Position numbers and translations under genes: made by a program
Notes under the pieces: model-generated
The model's database searches: none
What the model was told of the DNA's origin: nothing
Seen by the model: only the letters and a program-made list of their open reading frames with translations
Assembly: GCA_002428965.1 (NCBI GenBank)
Contig: DIYI01000015.1
Coordinates: forward strand, 9,228 to 73,227
Direction: 5' to 3'
DNA length: 64,000 bases
Source: Jejuia sp. UBA6058
Lineage (GTDB): Bacteria; Bacteroidota; Bacteroidia; Flavobacteriales; Flavobacteriaceae
Part shown: positions 44,189-52,814 of the stretch, piece after piece
How the letters are laid out: the number at the start of each line of letters is the position of its first letter
How positions within the stretch are numbered: position 1 is the stretch's first letter

Positions 44189-45283
44189 ATGAGTAAAGCA
44201 TCAAATTCATTAAAACAACTGGCGCTTCAAAAATTCAAAAAGAATTTTTGGGGCGTTTTCAGTTTTTGGTTTATTGTTTTGGTTGGTTTGGTGTCAATAT
44301 TTGCTTATCTGTTTGCTCCAGATAATTCTCAGTATGCAAACCAAATGCATTTATCTATTCATTCAAAACCACCAGGTTTTAAAGTAATATTATTAACGCT
44401 TCCAACTCAATTTCAAAATAATCAAAGTGCATTAAGTAAGTTGTTTTTTGGTGTTAAGAGTGTCGATACGGAGGTGCCAATATCAACCTATAATATTGAA
44501 AGCGAAGATTTACATTATACTGAATATGCTGATGACGGTTTAAAAGGCGTAGAGAAAGTAATAGCGATCTCTAGTTTTCCAAATAACAATGTAGAAGCTT
44601 ACATTAAGCAGAAAACGTTCAGATTTGGCACTGATAAATACGGGCGAGATTTATTAAGCCGTGTCTTGGTTGGTGCTAGAATTTCGTTTTTTATTGGTTT
44701 TGTAGCAGTTTTTATTTCGTTAATTATCGGGATTTTAATGGGAAGTTTAGCGGGTTATTTTGGAGGCAAAGTAGATGCCCTAATTATGTGGGTTATTAAT
44801 GTAACGTGGTCAATACCAACATTACTCTTGGTAATTGCGATAACATTGGCTTTAGGTAAAGGATTTTGGCAAGTATTTATTGCGGTTGGTTTAACCATGT
44901 GGGTTGAGGTAGCGCGTGTGGTACGCGGGCAAATTATATCTACCAAAGAAATGCAATATGTTACTGCTGCAAAGGCTTTAGGTTATAATGATTTTAGAAT
45001 TATTACAAAACATATTTTGCCTAATATCATGGCTCCGGTAATTGTAATTTCTGCGGCTAATTTCGCTGCCGCAATATTAATAGAAAGTGGTTTGTCTTTT
45101 CTTGGGATTGGGGCCCAACCACCAATGGCAAGTTGGGGAGCAATGATTAAGGATCACTACAATTACATTATTCTAGGAAAACCTTATCTGGCCATTATAC
45201 CAGGACTTTGTATTATGAGTTTAGTAATGGCTTTTATGTTAATTGGGAATGCGCTTCGTGACGCTTTAGATGTTAAGGGTTAA
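44189..45283 (+). CDS. Orphan DppC/OppC-type ABC permease
   Basis: A 364-residue membrane protein starting at ATG 44189 (the frame opens at a TTG one codon earlier). A first helix (~26-46) is followed by an unusually long periplasmic stretch of about 100 residues and then the BPD_transp_1 domain (~150-350) with five helices and the coupling EAA-type loop 'EVARVVRGQIISTKEMQYVT...AKALGYND...HILPNIMAPVIV'. This is the layout of DppC/OppC peptide permeases. No DppB, DppD, DppF or substrate-binding protein lies nearby, so its partners must be elsewhere. Confidence 0.88.
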   Translation: MSKASNSLKQLALQKFKKNFWGVFSFWFIVLVGLVSIFAYLFAPDNSQYANQMHLSIHSKPPGFKVILLTLPTQFQNNQSALSKLFFGVKSVDTEVPISTYNIESEDLHYTEYADDGLKGVEKVIAISSFPNNNVEAYIKQKTFRFGTDKYGRDLLSRVLVGARISFFIGFVAVFISLIIGILMGSLAGYFGGKVDALIMWVINVTWSIPTLLLVIAITLALGKGFWQVFIAVGLTMWVEVARVVRGQIISTKEMQYVTAAKALGYNDFRIITKHILPNIMAPVIVISAANFAAAILIESGLSFLGIGAQPPMASWGAMIKDHYNYIILGKPYLAIIPGLCIMSLVMAFMLIGNALRDALDVKG

Positions 45284-45287
45284 TTGC

Positions 45288-45956
45288 CTATTGTTTAAAA
45301 AAAATATCCCAATTTTCAGGTTTTAAGTGCTGAGCCATATAATCTGATCTGTATTCACCATTTCTTATTATCATTTCTTCGTTTGGTTTGATTAAGGCAA
45401 AAGATCCGCATAATGTTGGGTTTTTGAAAACCTTTTCTTTGAAGAAATTATTCTTGTCGCAGAAAAAGTACTCGTTCTTATTGGATGAATTGTTTTTAAG
45501 TATTATGTCTCTTTCAAAAAGACAAATGTAAACTACGTTATAGTCTTTCTCAATTTGCTTTTTTCGTGGATTCAGGAATTTCTTTCGATTAAAAATTTCA
45601 CTTTTCGTCCATTTATTATCTTGATTATGGGTGCATAAGTCATCTGTAAATCTAAATTCAACAAGTATAGTTTTATTGTCTTTAATTTCTTTACCCATTA
45701 TCTTTTCTAGGTTTTCTTTTACAATTCTATATTCAAAAACTTTGGCTAAGTACAAATCTTTTTTTAATTTACAATAACGTATATTGTTCTTTCCAATGGC
45801 ATCCCACCTGCTGTAAAAGTTATCCTTATTTCTCCACTCCTTTAAGAACTTAGATTCATCTATTGTATCTCCAAATTCGTTTAGGAATACATTTTTTTGA
45901 GCTAAACTAGCAATAGAAAGAAGTAAAAACGCGTACAAAGTTATAAGTAATCTCAT
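45288..45956 (-). CDS. Exported protein of unknown function
   Basis: A 222-residue protein with a signal peptide (MRLLITLYAFLLLSIASLAQ). The mature part is rich in lysine, asparagine and aromatic residues, with features such as 'FLNEFGDTIDESKFLKEWRN' near the N-terminus and an apparent cysteine pair (C62 and C121). I recognise no domain. It ends 5 nt from the convergent permease and starts 1 nt after engB, with which it is probably cotranscribed. It could be a flavobacteria-specific periplasmic protein. Confidence 0.75.
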   Translation of the reverse strand: MRLLITLYAFLLLSIASLAQKNVFLNEFGDTIDESKFLKEWRNKDNFYSRWDAIGKNNIRYCKLKKDLYLAKVFEYRIVKENLEKIMGKEIKDNKTILVEFRFTDDLCTHNQDNKWTKSEIFNRKKFLNPRKKQIEKDYNVVYICLFERDIILKNNSSNKNEYFFCDKNNFFKEKVFKNPTLCGSFALIKPNEEMIIRNGEYRSDYMAQHLKPENWDIFFKQ

Positions 45957-45957
45957 G

Positions 45958-46554
45958 TTACAATGTTTTATTCAGCTCTTCAATATATCCTAAAACATTA
46001 TCTCTTCCTAAGCCATTTGAAGAAGAGGTGATAAAATAATTTGGCATCTCCTCCCAGAATTCTAATAGTACATTTTTGTAATCCTCAACATGTCTTTCAA
46101 TAGCTTTGGGCTTCAATTTATCAGCTTTGGTAAAAATGATTGAAAACGGAATTCCATGCTCTCCCAACCATTGCATAAAATCTAAATCTATTGGCTGTGG
46201 TTTATGACGAATATCCACCAATACAAACCCCGTAACTAATTGTTCACGATGACTAAAGTATTGAGTAATAAACTTCTGAAATATTTTTTTTGCACTTTTG
46301 GAAACACGTGCATAACCATAACCTGGTAAATCTACCAAATGCCAGTTTTTATTAATTAAAAAATGATTAATAAGTTGTGTTTTACCAGGTTTCCCTGAGG
46401 TTTTTGCCAAACTTTTGCGTCCCGTAAGCATATTGATTAAAGAAGACTTGCCTACATTACTTCTTCCAATAAAAGCGTATTCTGGCAAGGTGCTTTTTGG
46501 GCACTTCGCCACATCAGAATTACTAACCACAAATTCGGCGGACTTAATGACCAT
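45958..46554 (-). CDS. engB: Ribosome biogenesis GTP-binding protein EngB/YsxC
   Basis: A 198-residue GTPase needed for late assembly of the large ribosomal subunit. G1 is GRSNVGKSS (residues ~29-37), switch I region SGKPGKTQL, G3 DLPGYGYA, G4 TKADK and G5 SSSNGLGR. These motifs and the length are diagnostic for EngB. It is followed downstream by the exported unknown protein and preceded by an alpha/beta hydrolase on the same strand. Confidence 0.96.
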   Translation of the reverse strand: MVIKSAEFVVSNSDVAKCPKSTLPEYAFIGRSNVGKSSLINMLTGRKSLAKTSGKPGKTQLINHFLINKNWHLVDLPGYGYARVSKSAKKIFQKFITQYFSHREQLVTGFVLVDIRHKPQPIDLDFMQWLGEHGIPFSIIFTKADKLKPKAIERHVEDYKNVLLEFWEEMPNYFITSSSNGLGRDNVLGYIEELNKTL

Positions 46555-46600
46555 TTAATAATAAGGTATTTGGAATTTAATTCTATTTGGGAGTTTGGTT

Positions 46601-47398
46601 TTAAAACTCACGTTTTGTTAACCAAGTATCTAAAATTTCATTGAATTCATCAGGATGTTCCATCATAGCTGCGTGTCCACATTTGTCTATCCAAAATAGA
46701 TCAGCGTCAGGCAGTAATTCTTGAAACTCTTCGGCTACCTCTGGAGGTGTAACAGTATCATTTTTTCCCCAAATAATACAAGTTGGAGTTTGCATTTTTG
46801 GTAAATCCTTGGCCATATTGTGCCTTATGGCGCTCTTGGCAATTGCTAATGTTTTTATCAGTTTGTTACGATCGTTTACAGTGGCATAAACTTCATCAAC
46901 AATTTCCTTTGTAGCAACTTCAGGGTCATAAAATACATCTTGCGCTTTCTTTTTAATTACTTCATAATCACTTCGTTTAGTGTAGCCGCTACCCATAGCG
47001 CTTTCGTATAAGCCAGAACTTCCAGTTATAACTAATGCCTTTACTTTTTCTGGATATAATTTTGTGTGATATAAACCTATATGCCCGCCCAGTGAATTCC
47101 CTAATAAAATCACTTGATCAAAACCTTTAAATTCTATAAAATCATGAAGGTATTTGGCAAAATTCTTTACGTTAGTTTTAAGCAGCGACATGGTATAAAT
47201 TGGTAATTCAGGAATTACAACTTTGTAACCTTTAACGCTAAAAAAGTTCTTTACAGAGTCAAAATTACTTAATCCACCCATGAGTCCATGTAGCACAACA
47301 ATAGGTGTGCCTTCTCCCACTTCTATGTAACTGTAACCATTTTCTTTTTTTAAACTTTCCCCCATTAATCTATGTTCGTCGGTTTCCGTTAAAAACAA
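46601..47398 (-). CDS. Alpha/beta-hydrolase-fold enzyme
   Basis: A 265-residue hydrolase with an oxyanion segment VVLHGLMGGLSN (residues ~33-44), nucleophile elbow LGNSLGGHIG (serine ~99), acid in WGKNDTVTPPEVA and histidine in DKCGHAAMMEHPDE. This is a complete triad. The N-terminal 'SYIEVGEGTPIVVLHG' is typical of flavobacterial serine hydrolases near mraZ. Substrate is unknown; esterase, lactonase or haloperoxidase-like activities are possible. It is divergent from the division cluster, separated by 265 nt holding the MraZ boxes. Confidence 0.88.
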   Translation of the reverse strand: MFLTETDEHRLMGESLKKENGYSYIEVGEGTPIVVLHGLMGGLSNFDSVKNFFSVKGYKVVIPELPIYTMSLLKTNVKNFAKYLHDFIEFKGFDQVILLGNSLGGHIGLYHTKLYPEKVKALVITGSSGLYESAMGSGYTKRSDYEVIKKKAQDVFYDPEVATKEIVDEVYATVNDRNKLIKTLAIAKSAIRHNMAKDLPKMQTPTCIIWGKNDTVTPPEVAEEFQELLPDADLFWIDKCGHAAMMEHPDEFNEILDTWLTKREF

Positions 47399-47538
47399 AT
47401 ATAGTTAAATCATTCATATTTCAAGAGGTTATTTTCTCCTCGGAATATTTCCTCACAATTAGGGTTGTCAACACTTGTTTATAAAAAATATTTCCACTTT
47501 GTAAGTTGTTGAAGGTGAATTGTAAAGAAGCGGAATTG

Positions 47539-47542
47539 GTGG
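47539..47542 (+). promoter_or_regulatory. Outlying GTGG box upstream of mraZ
   Basis: GTGGTAAATG, the same GTGGnAAA word as the three phased boxes, lies 51 nt before the first of them, close to five 10-bp steps. It may be an additional weak MraZ site. Confidence 0.3.
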
Positions 47543-47589
47543 TAAATGTCGGTCAAAAAGTAATTTGGATCTAGAATTTATCAACAAAA

Positions 47590-47619
47590 GTGGGATAAAG
47601 TGGTAAATCGTGGTAAATT
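47590..47619 (+). promoter_or_regulatory. MraZ-box array (three GTGG repeats, 10-bp phase)
   Basis: GTGGGATAAA, GTGGTAAATC and GTGGTAAATT follow each other with starts at 47590, 47600 and 47610. In other bacteria the MraZ ring binds three or four TGGGA/GTGGG-type repeats spaced by one helical turn upstream of its own operon. The array covers the -33 position of the promoter whose -7 box is at 47624, which would give autorepression. Confidence 0.75.
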
Positions 47620-47623
47620 TTGA

Positions 47624-47631
47624 TATATTTG
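47624..47631 (+). promoter_or_regulatory. Promoter -7 box of the division/cell-wall cluster
   Basis: TATATTTG matches TAnnTTTG and lies 5 nt after the MraZ boxes and 32 nt before the mraZ start. The expected -33 TTTG (near 47600-47603) is replaced by GTGG of a MraZ box. Confidence 0.6.
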
Positions 47632-47663
47632 AAATTCAATCGCTTAAACTCTAAACAAACTCA

Positions 47664-48131
47664 TTGCATTCACTTATAGGAACATACAATTGTAAGGTTG
47701 ACGCTAAAGGGCGTATGATGATTCCTGCTGGTATGAAAAAACAACTAATGCCAATTCTTGATGACGGTTTTGTGTTGAGACGTTCTGTGTTTCAAAAATG
47801 CTTAGAGTTGTATCCAATGGCTGAGTGGCAATTGTTGATGCAAAAGATGAATAAGCTAAATCGCTTCAAAAAGAAAAACAACGATTTTATCAGGCGATTT
47901 AGTGCTGGTGCTAGAATTATTGAAGTAGATGGTAATGGTAGACTCTTGATTCCCAAAGATTTGACGGTTTTTGCTGAAATAACGAAGGATATTGTGTTGT
48001 CTCCTTCAATAAATATTGTTGAGATATGGGATAAAGATTTGTATGAACAGTCTATAGATGATGTGGCAATGGATTTTGCTGATTTGGCTGAAGAAGTAAT
48101 GGGGCAAGATGATGGAGACGATGTATCATAA
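47664..48131 (+). CDS. mraZ: Transcriptional regulator MraZ
   Basis: A 155-residue DNA-binding regulator of the dcw cluster. It starts at TTG 47664; no ATG precedes the conserved 'SLIGTYNCKVDAKGRMMIP' region, so the TTG is the best choice. Two SpoVT/AbrB-type half-domains carry the DxxxR motif (DAKGR, residues ~14-18, and DGNGR, ~92-96). MraZ assembles as a ring and binds phased GTGG repeats, three of which lie just upstream. It overlaps rsmH by 23 nt, coupling regulator and methyltransferase. Confidence 0.95.
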   Translation: MHSLIGTYNCKVDAKGRMMIPAGMKKQLMPILDDGFVLRRSVFQKCLELYPMAEWQLLMQKMNKLNRFKKKNNDFIRRFSAGARIIEVDGNGRLLIPKDLTVFAEITKDIVLSPSINIVEIWDKDLYEQSIDDVAMDFADLAEEVMGQDDGDDVS

Positions 48132-49014
48132 TCCTGTGTTGTTAAAAGAAACCGTTGATGGACTAAATGTGAATCCAGAGGGTGTTTATGTTGACGTAAC
48201 GTTTGGTGGTGGTGGGCACAGTAAAGAGATTTTGAGTCGCCTAGGAGAAAACGGAAAGTTGTTTGCTTTTGATCAAGATCAGGACGCTTTGGAGAATGTT
48301 ATTGATGATGAGCGTTTTACATTGATTAATGAGAATTTTAGATATGTTAAGCGTTTTCTAAGATTTCACGGGGTAAAAAAGGTTGATGGTGTTTTAGCTG
48401 ATTTTGGAGTGTCTTCGCATCAATTTGATGTTGCCGAAAGAGGATTTTCAACAAGATTTGAGGCGAAATTGGATATGAGAATGAATCAACAAAATGAATT
48501 ATCTGCTTTTCACGTTGTAAATGAGTATGAAGAAGAGCAATTAAGGCAAGTGTTTTTTCAGTATGGTGAATTACGGGCGGCTCCAGCAATGGCTAGATTA
48601 ATAGTTGAGCAGAGGCAAAATGAGCCAATTGTAACTAGTGAACAGTTAAAACAGGTGTTGAAGAAGTTTTTGTCGCCAAGACATGAAAATAAAATTCTTG
48701 CTCAAATATATCAAGCAATTCGAATAGAGGTGAATCAAGAGATAGAGGTGTTAAAAGAGTTTTTATTGCAGACACCTGAAATTTTAAAAGTTGGAGGTAG
48801 GTTAAGTTTTATATCGTACCACTCTTTAGAAGATAGATTGGTAAAGCGTTTTATAAGAAATGGATTGTTTGAAGGGGAGCCAGAACGCGATGTATTTGGA
48901 AATTTTGAAGTGCCATTAAAAAAGGTGAATGGTTTGATAGTGCCATCTCAAGAGGAAATAAAATTGAACAATAGAGCTAGAAGTGCAAAACTAAGAGTAG
49001 CGGAGAAATTATAG
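48109..49014 (+). CDS. rsmH: 16S rRNA m4C1402 methyltransferase
   Basis: RsmH (MraW) methylates N4 of C1402 in the decoding centre of 16S rRNA. The 301-residue protein opens with YHNPVLLKETVDGL and has VDVTFGGGGHSKEIL (SAM-binding loop), ADFGVSSHQFD and SYHSLEDRLVKRF, all diagnostic. The start is ATG 48109, with 48112 and 48121 as alternatives; all lie inside the end of mraZ. It abuts ftsL with no gap. Confidence 0.96.
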   Translation: MMETMYHNPVLLKETVDGLNVNPEGVYVDVTFGGGGHSKEILSRLGENGKLFAFDQDQDALENVIDDERFTLINENFRYVKRFLRFHGVKKVDGVLADFGVSSHQFDVAERGFSTRFEAKLDMRMNQQNELSAFHVVNEYEEEQLRQVFFQYGELRAAPAMARLIVEQRQNEPIVTSEQLKQVLKKFLSPRHENKILAQIYQAIRIEVNQEIEVLKEFLLQTPEILKVGGRLSFISYHSLEDRLVKRFIRNGLFEGEPERDVFGNFEVPLKKVNGLIVPSQEEIKLNNRARSAKLRVAEKL

Positions 49015-49332
49015 ATGAAAAACAAATTCTATAACATATTAAAAGGAACATTTTTGGTAAGCGACGATTCGTTTAAGAATTGGCGCATTATCCTTTTTGT
49101 ATCGCTTCTGGCTATTATAATGATTGCAAGTTCGCATAGTGCGGATAAAAAAGTGCATGAAATAGCAAGGTTGAAGGATGAAGTTAAAGAAATGCGTTCT
49201 GCATTTGTAGATGGACGTTCTAGGCTTATGCGCTTAAAAATGGAATCTGCTGTTGCTTTAAAGATGAAAGAAAAAGGGTTGGCACCTGCCGTGGTGCCGC
49301 CTCAAAAAATAAAAGTTAAATCTCAAAACTAA
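49015..49332 (+). CDS. FtsL-like division protein
   Basis: A 105-residue bitopic protein. The single membrane segment (~26-41, IILFVSLLAIIMIASS) is followed by a periplasmic coiled coil (~45-90) with a heptad-like pattern (IARLKDEVKEMRSAFVDGRS). This topology and the position between rsmH and ftsI are those of FtsL, which joins FtsB and FtsQ to activate FtsWI. Sequence conservation in the family is low, so position carries most of the weight. Confidence 0.85.
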   Translation: MKNKFYNILKGTFLVSDDSFKNWRIILFVSLLAIIMIASSHSADKKVHEIARLKDEVKEMRSAFVDGRSRLMRLKMESAVALKMKEKGLAPAVVPPQKIKVKSQN

Positions 49333-49341
49333 GGTTCGGTC

Positions 49342-51354
49342 TTGGCAGTAAGTGAGAAGAACATATTAAACCGATTGTATGTCATAGCAGGATGTATGTT
49401 CATCTTTGGAATCGCTGTTATGGTTAAGCTGGCAAATATTCAATTTGTTCAGGGAGATGACTATCGTGCTAAGGCCAGTGAACGCATTGTAAAAGACTTT
49501 ATAATTCCCGCTAATCGTGGTAATGTGTATTCTGTTAATGGTAATTTGTTGGCTACTTCAATTCCTAAGTATGATATAAGATTAGATGCCATTACTTCCC
49601 AATCTAGCATTTTTGAAGAAAACCTGAAGCCTTTATGTGATTCCTTGGCAAAATTTCCAGGAAAGAGAACGTCTTTTCAATACCAAAAATTAATTCGAAA
49701 AGCTAGGGTTAATAAGAATCAATATTTATTACTAGCTAAAAATTTAGGCTATTCAGAATACATGCGTATGCGTGCTTATCCATTATTGGATTTAAGTCCT
49801 TTTAAAGGAGGTTTGATTGTTGAGCAAAAAACAAAGCGAGAACATCCTATGGGAGATATTGCGCAACGTACCATTGGTTATGAGCGTATTGATGAAAAAG
49901 GTAATGTAACTCGTCCTGGTATTGATGGTGCTTTTGGTGTAAAATATTTGCGAGGTAAAGATGGTAAGCACGCAAAACAGCAAATTGGGAAAAACCAATG
50001 GAAACCCATTGTAGATTATAATAAAATTGAACCTCAAGATGGGTTGGATGTTTATACTACAATTGATGTGAATATTCAGGATATAGCACATCATTCTCTG
50101 TTAAATCAGCTTGAAAAATATAAAGCAGATCATGGTTGTGCGGTAGTTATGGAAGTGACAACGGGAGAGGTAAGGGCTATTGTTAATTTGGGTAGAAATT
50201 CTGAAGGTAAGTATTATGAGCGACGCAATTATGCGGTATGGGAGTCTCACGAGCCAGGGTCTACTTTTAAGTTAATGGCACTTGCCGCTGGTTTAGAAGA
50301 CAGGGTTATTGATACGAGCGATGTAGTAGATACTGAAAAAGGTATTTTAACCTATTATGGTAAAAAAGTTAGGGATTCTAGATGGGGAGGATACGGCAAG
50401 ATTTCAGTATCTGAAGCCTTTGAGGTGTCATCCAACACTGGTATAGTAAAAGCTATTTACAATGCTTACAAAGAGAAGCCATCGAAGTTTGTAGATAGGT
50501 TGTACGATATGAACTTAGATGGCAAGTTGGAGTTGCCTATAATTGGTGAAGGGGAAGCAATTATTCCAGATCCTAGAATAAAAAATAAACGTTGGAGTGG
50601 AATAGCGCTGCCTTGGATGGCTTTTGGATACGGAGTGTCGTTTACACCACTTCAAACGTTAACCTTTTATAATGCTGTTGCTAATGATGGTGTTATGGTA
50701 AAACCAAGGTTTTTAAAGGAGATAAAAGAATTTGATAAGACCATAGAGCCATTTGAGAGAGAAATAATCAACAGGCAAATCTGTTCTGATGAAACTATCA
50801 GTAAGCTTCAACAACTACTAAAAAATGTAGTGGAGAAAAAACATGGAACTGGTAATAGGTTGTATTCTAAAAACTTCTCAATGGCAGGAAAGACAGGAAC
50901 CTGTCAAAAAGATTACCGAGACAAAGAGAAGTTGAATTACATCTCCTCTTTCGCAGGATATTTTCCAGCTGAGAACCCTAAATACTCCTGTATCGTTGTA
51001 ATTCACGAACCTGATAAAGAAGTGGGGTATTATGGGGCAGATGTGTCAGGTCCTGTATTCAAAACTATAGCGCAAAAAATATTTACTGATACGCCTTTAA
51101 TTGAAGAAATGAAGTCTTTAGAGGTGAAACACGGTTCTGTGCAACAGCAATTTGAGAGCTACTATAAAATAGCACAAACCTATAAAACCATAATGCCAAA
51201 TGTAGTAGGATTGCCTGCTATGGACGCCGTAGCGCTACTTGAGAATATGGGATTGAAGGTGGATTTTAGGGGTTCAGGTGTGGTTAAAAAGCAATCTATT
51301 ACCAAAGGTGAAAAGGTGAAAAAGAGTCAGAAAATAATTTTAGAAATATCGTGA
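49342..51354 (+). CDS. ftsI: Division transpeptidase (penicillin-binding protein) with PASTA domain
   Basis: FtsI crosslinks septal peptidoglycan. The 670-residue protein starts at TTG 49342, 9 nt after ftsL. A membrane anchor (~10-30) precedes a dimerisation domain (~50-230) and the transpeptidase domain with S307-T-F-K310, S363-S-N365 and K517-T-G519. A C-terminal PASTA domain (~605-670, 'NVVGLPAMDAVALLENMGLK') is present, a feature of the SpoVD/PBP2x-type and of Bacteroidota FtsI. Its stop overlaps the GTG start of murE. Confidence 0.94.
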   Translation: MAVSEKNILNRLYVIAGCMFIFGIAVMVKLANIQFVQGDDYRAKASERIVKDFIIPANRGNVYSVNGNLLATSIPKYDIRLDAITSQSSIFEENLKPLCDSLAKFPGKRTSFQYQKLIRKARVNKNQYLLLAKNLGYSEYMRMRAYPLLDLSPFKGGLIVEQKTKREHPMGDIAQRTIGYERIDEKGNVTRPGIDGAFGVKYLRGKDGKHAKQQIGKNQWKPIVDYNKIEPQDGLDVYTTIDVNIQDIAHHSLLNQLEKYKADHGCAVVMEVTTGEVRAIVNLGRNSEGKYYERRNYAVWESHEPGSTFKLMALAAGLEDRVIDTSDVVDTEKGILTYYGKKVRDSRWGGYGKISVSEAFEVSSNTGIVKAIYNAYKEKPSKFVDRLYDMNLDGKLELPIIGEGEAIIPDPRIKNKRWSGIALPWMAFGYGVSFTPLQTLTFYNAVANDGVMVKPRFLKEIKEFDKTIEPFEREIINRQICSDETISKLQQLLKNVVEKKHGTGNRLYSKNFSMAGKTGTCQKDYRDKEKLNYISSFAGYFPAENPKYSCIVVIHEPDKEVGYYGADVSGPVFKTIAQKIFTDTPLIEEMKSLEVKHGSVQQQFESYYKIAQTYKTIMPNVVGLPAMDAVALLENMGLKVDFRGSGVVKKQSITKGEKVKKSQKIILEIS

Positions 51355-52814
51355 GTATTCTAAAAGACATACTATATAAAGTGAATATTAATGCGGTGGT
51401 TGGCAATACTAGTATTGCTATTGCTGCAATTCAATTCGATTCTAGAAAAATAGCCAGCAAAGATGTATTTGTCGCTATTCGCGGAACTTTGGTTGATGGT
51501 CATAATTATATAGATGTTGCAATAAAACAAGGCGCATTGGTTATTATATGCGAAACTTTGCCTACTAATTTGGTTGATGGTATCACGTATGTGGAGGTTG
51601 ACAACTCAAACAAGGCACTAGCGATAATGGCTTCAAATTATTATGATTCCCCATCTGATAATTTGAAGCTTGTTGGTGTGACTGGTACCAACGGAAAAAC
51701 GACCGTAACCACTTTATTGTATCAATTATTTAAAAATGCTGGCTATAAGGTTGGGTTATTATCAACGGTCAAGATTTTAGTAGATGAAATTGAGTATAAA
51801 GCAACACATACAACACCAGATTCTTTAACTATAAATAAGTATTTGAAGATGATGAATGATGCGGGTGTAGAGTTTTGCTTTATGGAAGTGAGTTCTCATG
51901 GTATTCACCAAAGTAGAGCCGAAGGATTGAGATTTGAAGGTGGTGTATTTACCAATTTGTCGCATGATCATCTAGATTACCATAAAACCTTTGCTGAATA
52001 TCGAGATGTTAAAAAATCATTTTTTGATGGTTTAGATAAGCATGCTTTTGCACTTACGAATGCAGATGATAAGAATGGTTTGGTCATGCTTCAAAATACA
52101 GCTGCAAAAAAATATACATATGCCTTGAAAGGATATGCCGATTATAAAGCGCAGATACTTGAAAATGAATTTAGTGGATTACTTCTGTCTATTGATGGTA
52201 GTGAGGTTTGGACACGTTTAATTGGAAATTTCAATGCCTACAATGTATTAGCGATTTACGCTACCGCTGAATTATTGGGGTTAGAAAAAGTTGAGGTATT
52301 ACGATTGATTAGCGAGCTGCAAAGTGTTAGTGGGCGTTTTCAATATTTAGTATCTGAAGAAAAAATAACAGCAATAGTGGATTATGCGCATACGCCTGAT
52401 GCTTTGAAAAATGTGTTAGAAACCATTAATAGTATTCGCACCAAAAATGAATCACTAATTACTGTGGTGGGATGTGGTGGCGATCGTGATAAAACGAAAC
52501 GCCCTAAAATGGCGCATATAGCCTCAGAATTAAGTTCAAAAGTCATTTTCACTAGCGATAATCCAAGAAGCGAAGTTCCTGAGGTTATTATTGAAGAGAT
52601 GGAAAAAGGTGTGGAGCCTCAAAATTTCAAAAAGACCTTATCAATTGTAGATAGAAAGCAAGCCATTAAAACAGCGTGCCAATTGGCAGAAGCTAAGGAT
52701 ATCATTTTAATAGCAGGAAAAGGACATGAAACCTATCAAGAAATCAATGGCGAACGCTTTGATTTTGATGATTATAAAACAGTTCAAGAATTTTTAAAAC
52801 AATTAAGTAAGTAA
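51351..52814 (+). CDS. murE: UDP-MurNAc-tripeptide ligase (meso-diaminopimelate-adding)
   Basis: MurE adds the third amino acid to UDP-MurNAc-L-Ala-D-Glu. The 487-residue protein starts at GTG 51351, overlapping the ftsI stop as GTGA. It has the ATP loop VTGTNGKTTVTTLL, the lysine-containing central domain and the motif D403-N-P-R406, which in known enzymes selects meso-diaminopimelate rather than lysine. Peptidoglycan of the mDAP type is therefore expected. It abuts mraY directly. Confidence 0.96.
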   Translation: MSILKDILYKVNINAVVGNTSIAIAAIQFDSRKIASKDVFVAIRGTLVDGHNYIDVAIKQGALVIICETLPTNLVDGITYVEVDNSNKALAIMASNYYDSPSDNLKLVGVTGTNGKTTVTTLLYQLFKNAGYKVGLLSTVKILVDEIEYKATHTTPDSLTINKYLKMMNDAGVEFCFMEVSSHGIHQSRAEGLRFEGGVFTNLSHDHLDYHKTFAEYRDVKKSFFDGLDKHAFALTNADDKNGLVMLQNTAAKKYTYALKGYADYKAQILENEFSGLLLSIDGSEVWTRLIGNFNAYNVLAIYATAELLGLEKVEVLRLISELQSVSGRFQYLVSEEKITAIVDYAHTPDALKNVLETINSIRTKNESLITVVGCGGDRDKTKRPKMAHIASELSSKVIFTSDNPRSEVPEVIIEEMEKGVEPQNFKKTLSIVDRKQAIKTACQLAEAKDIILIAGKGHETYQEINGERFDFDDYKTVQEFLKQLSK

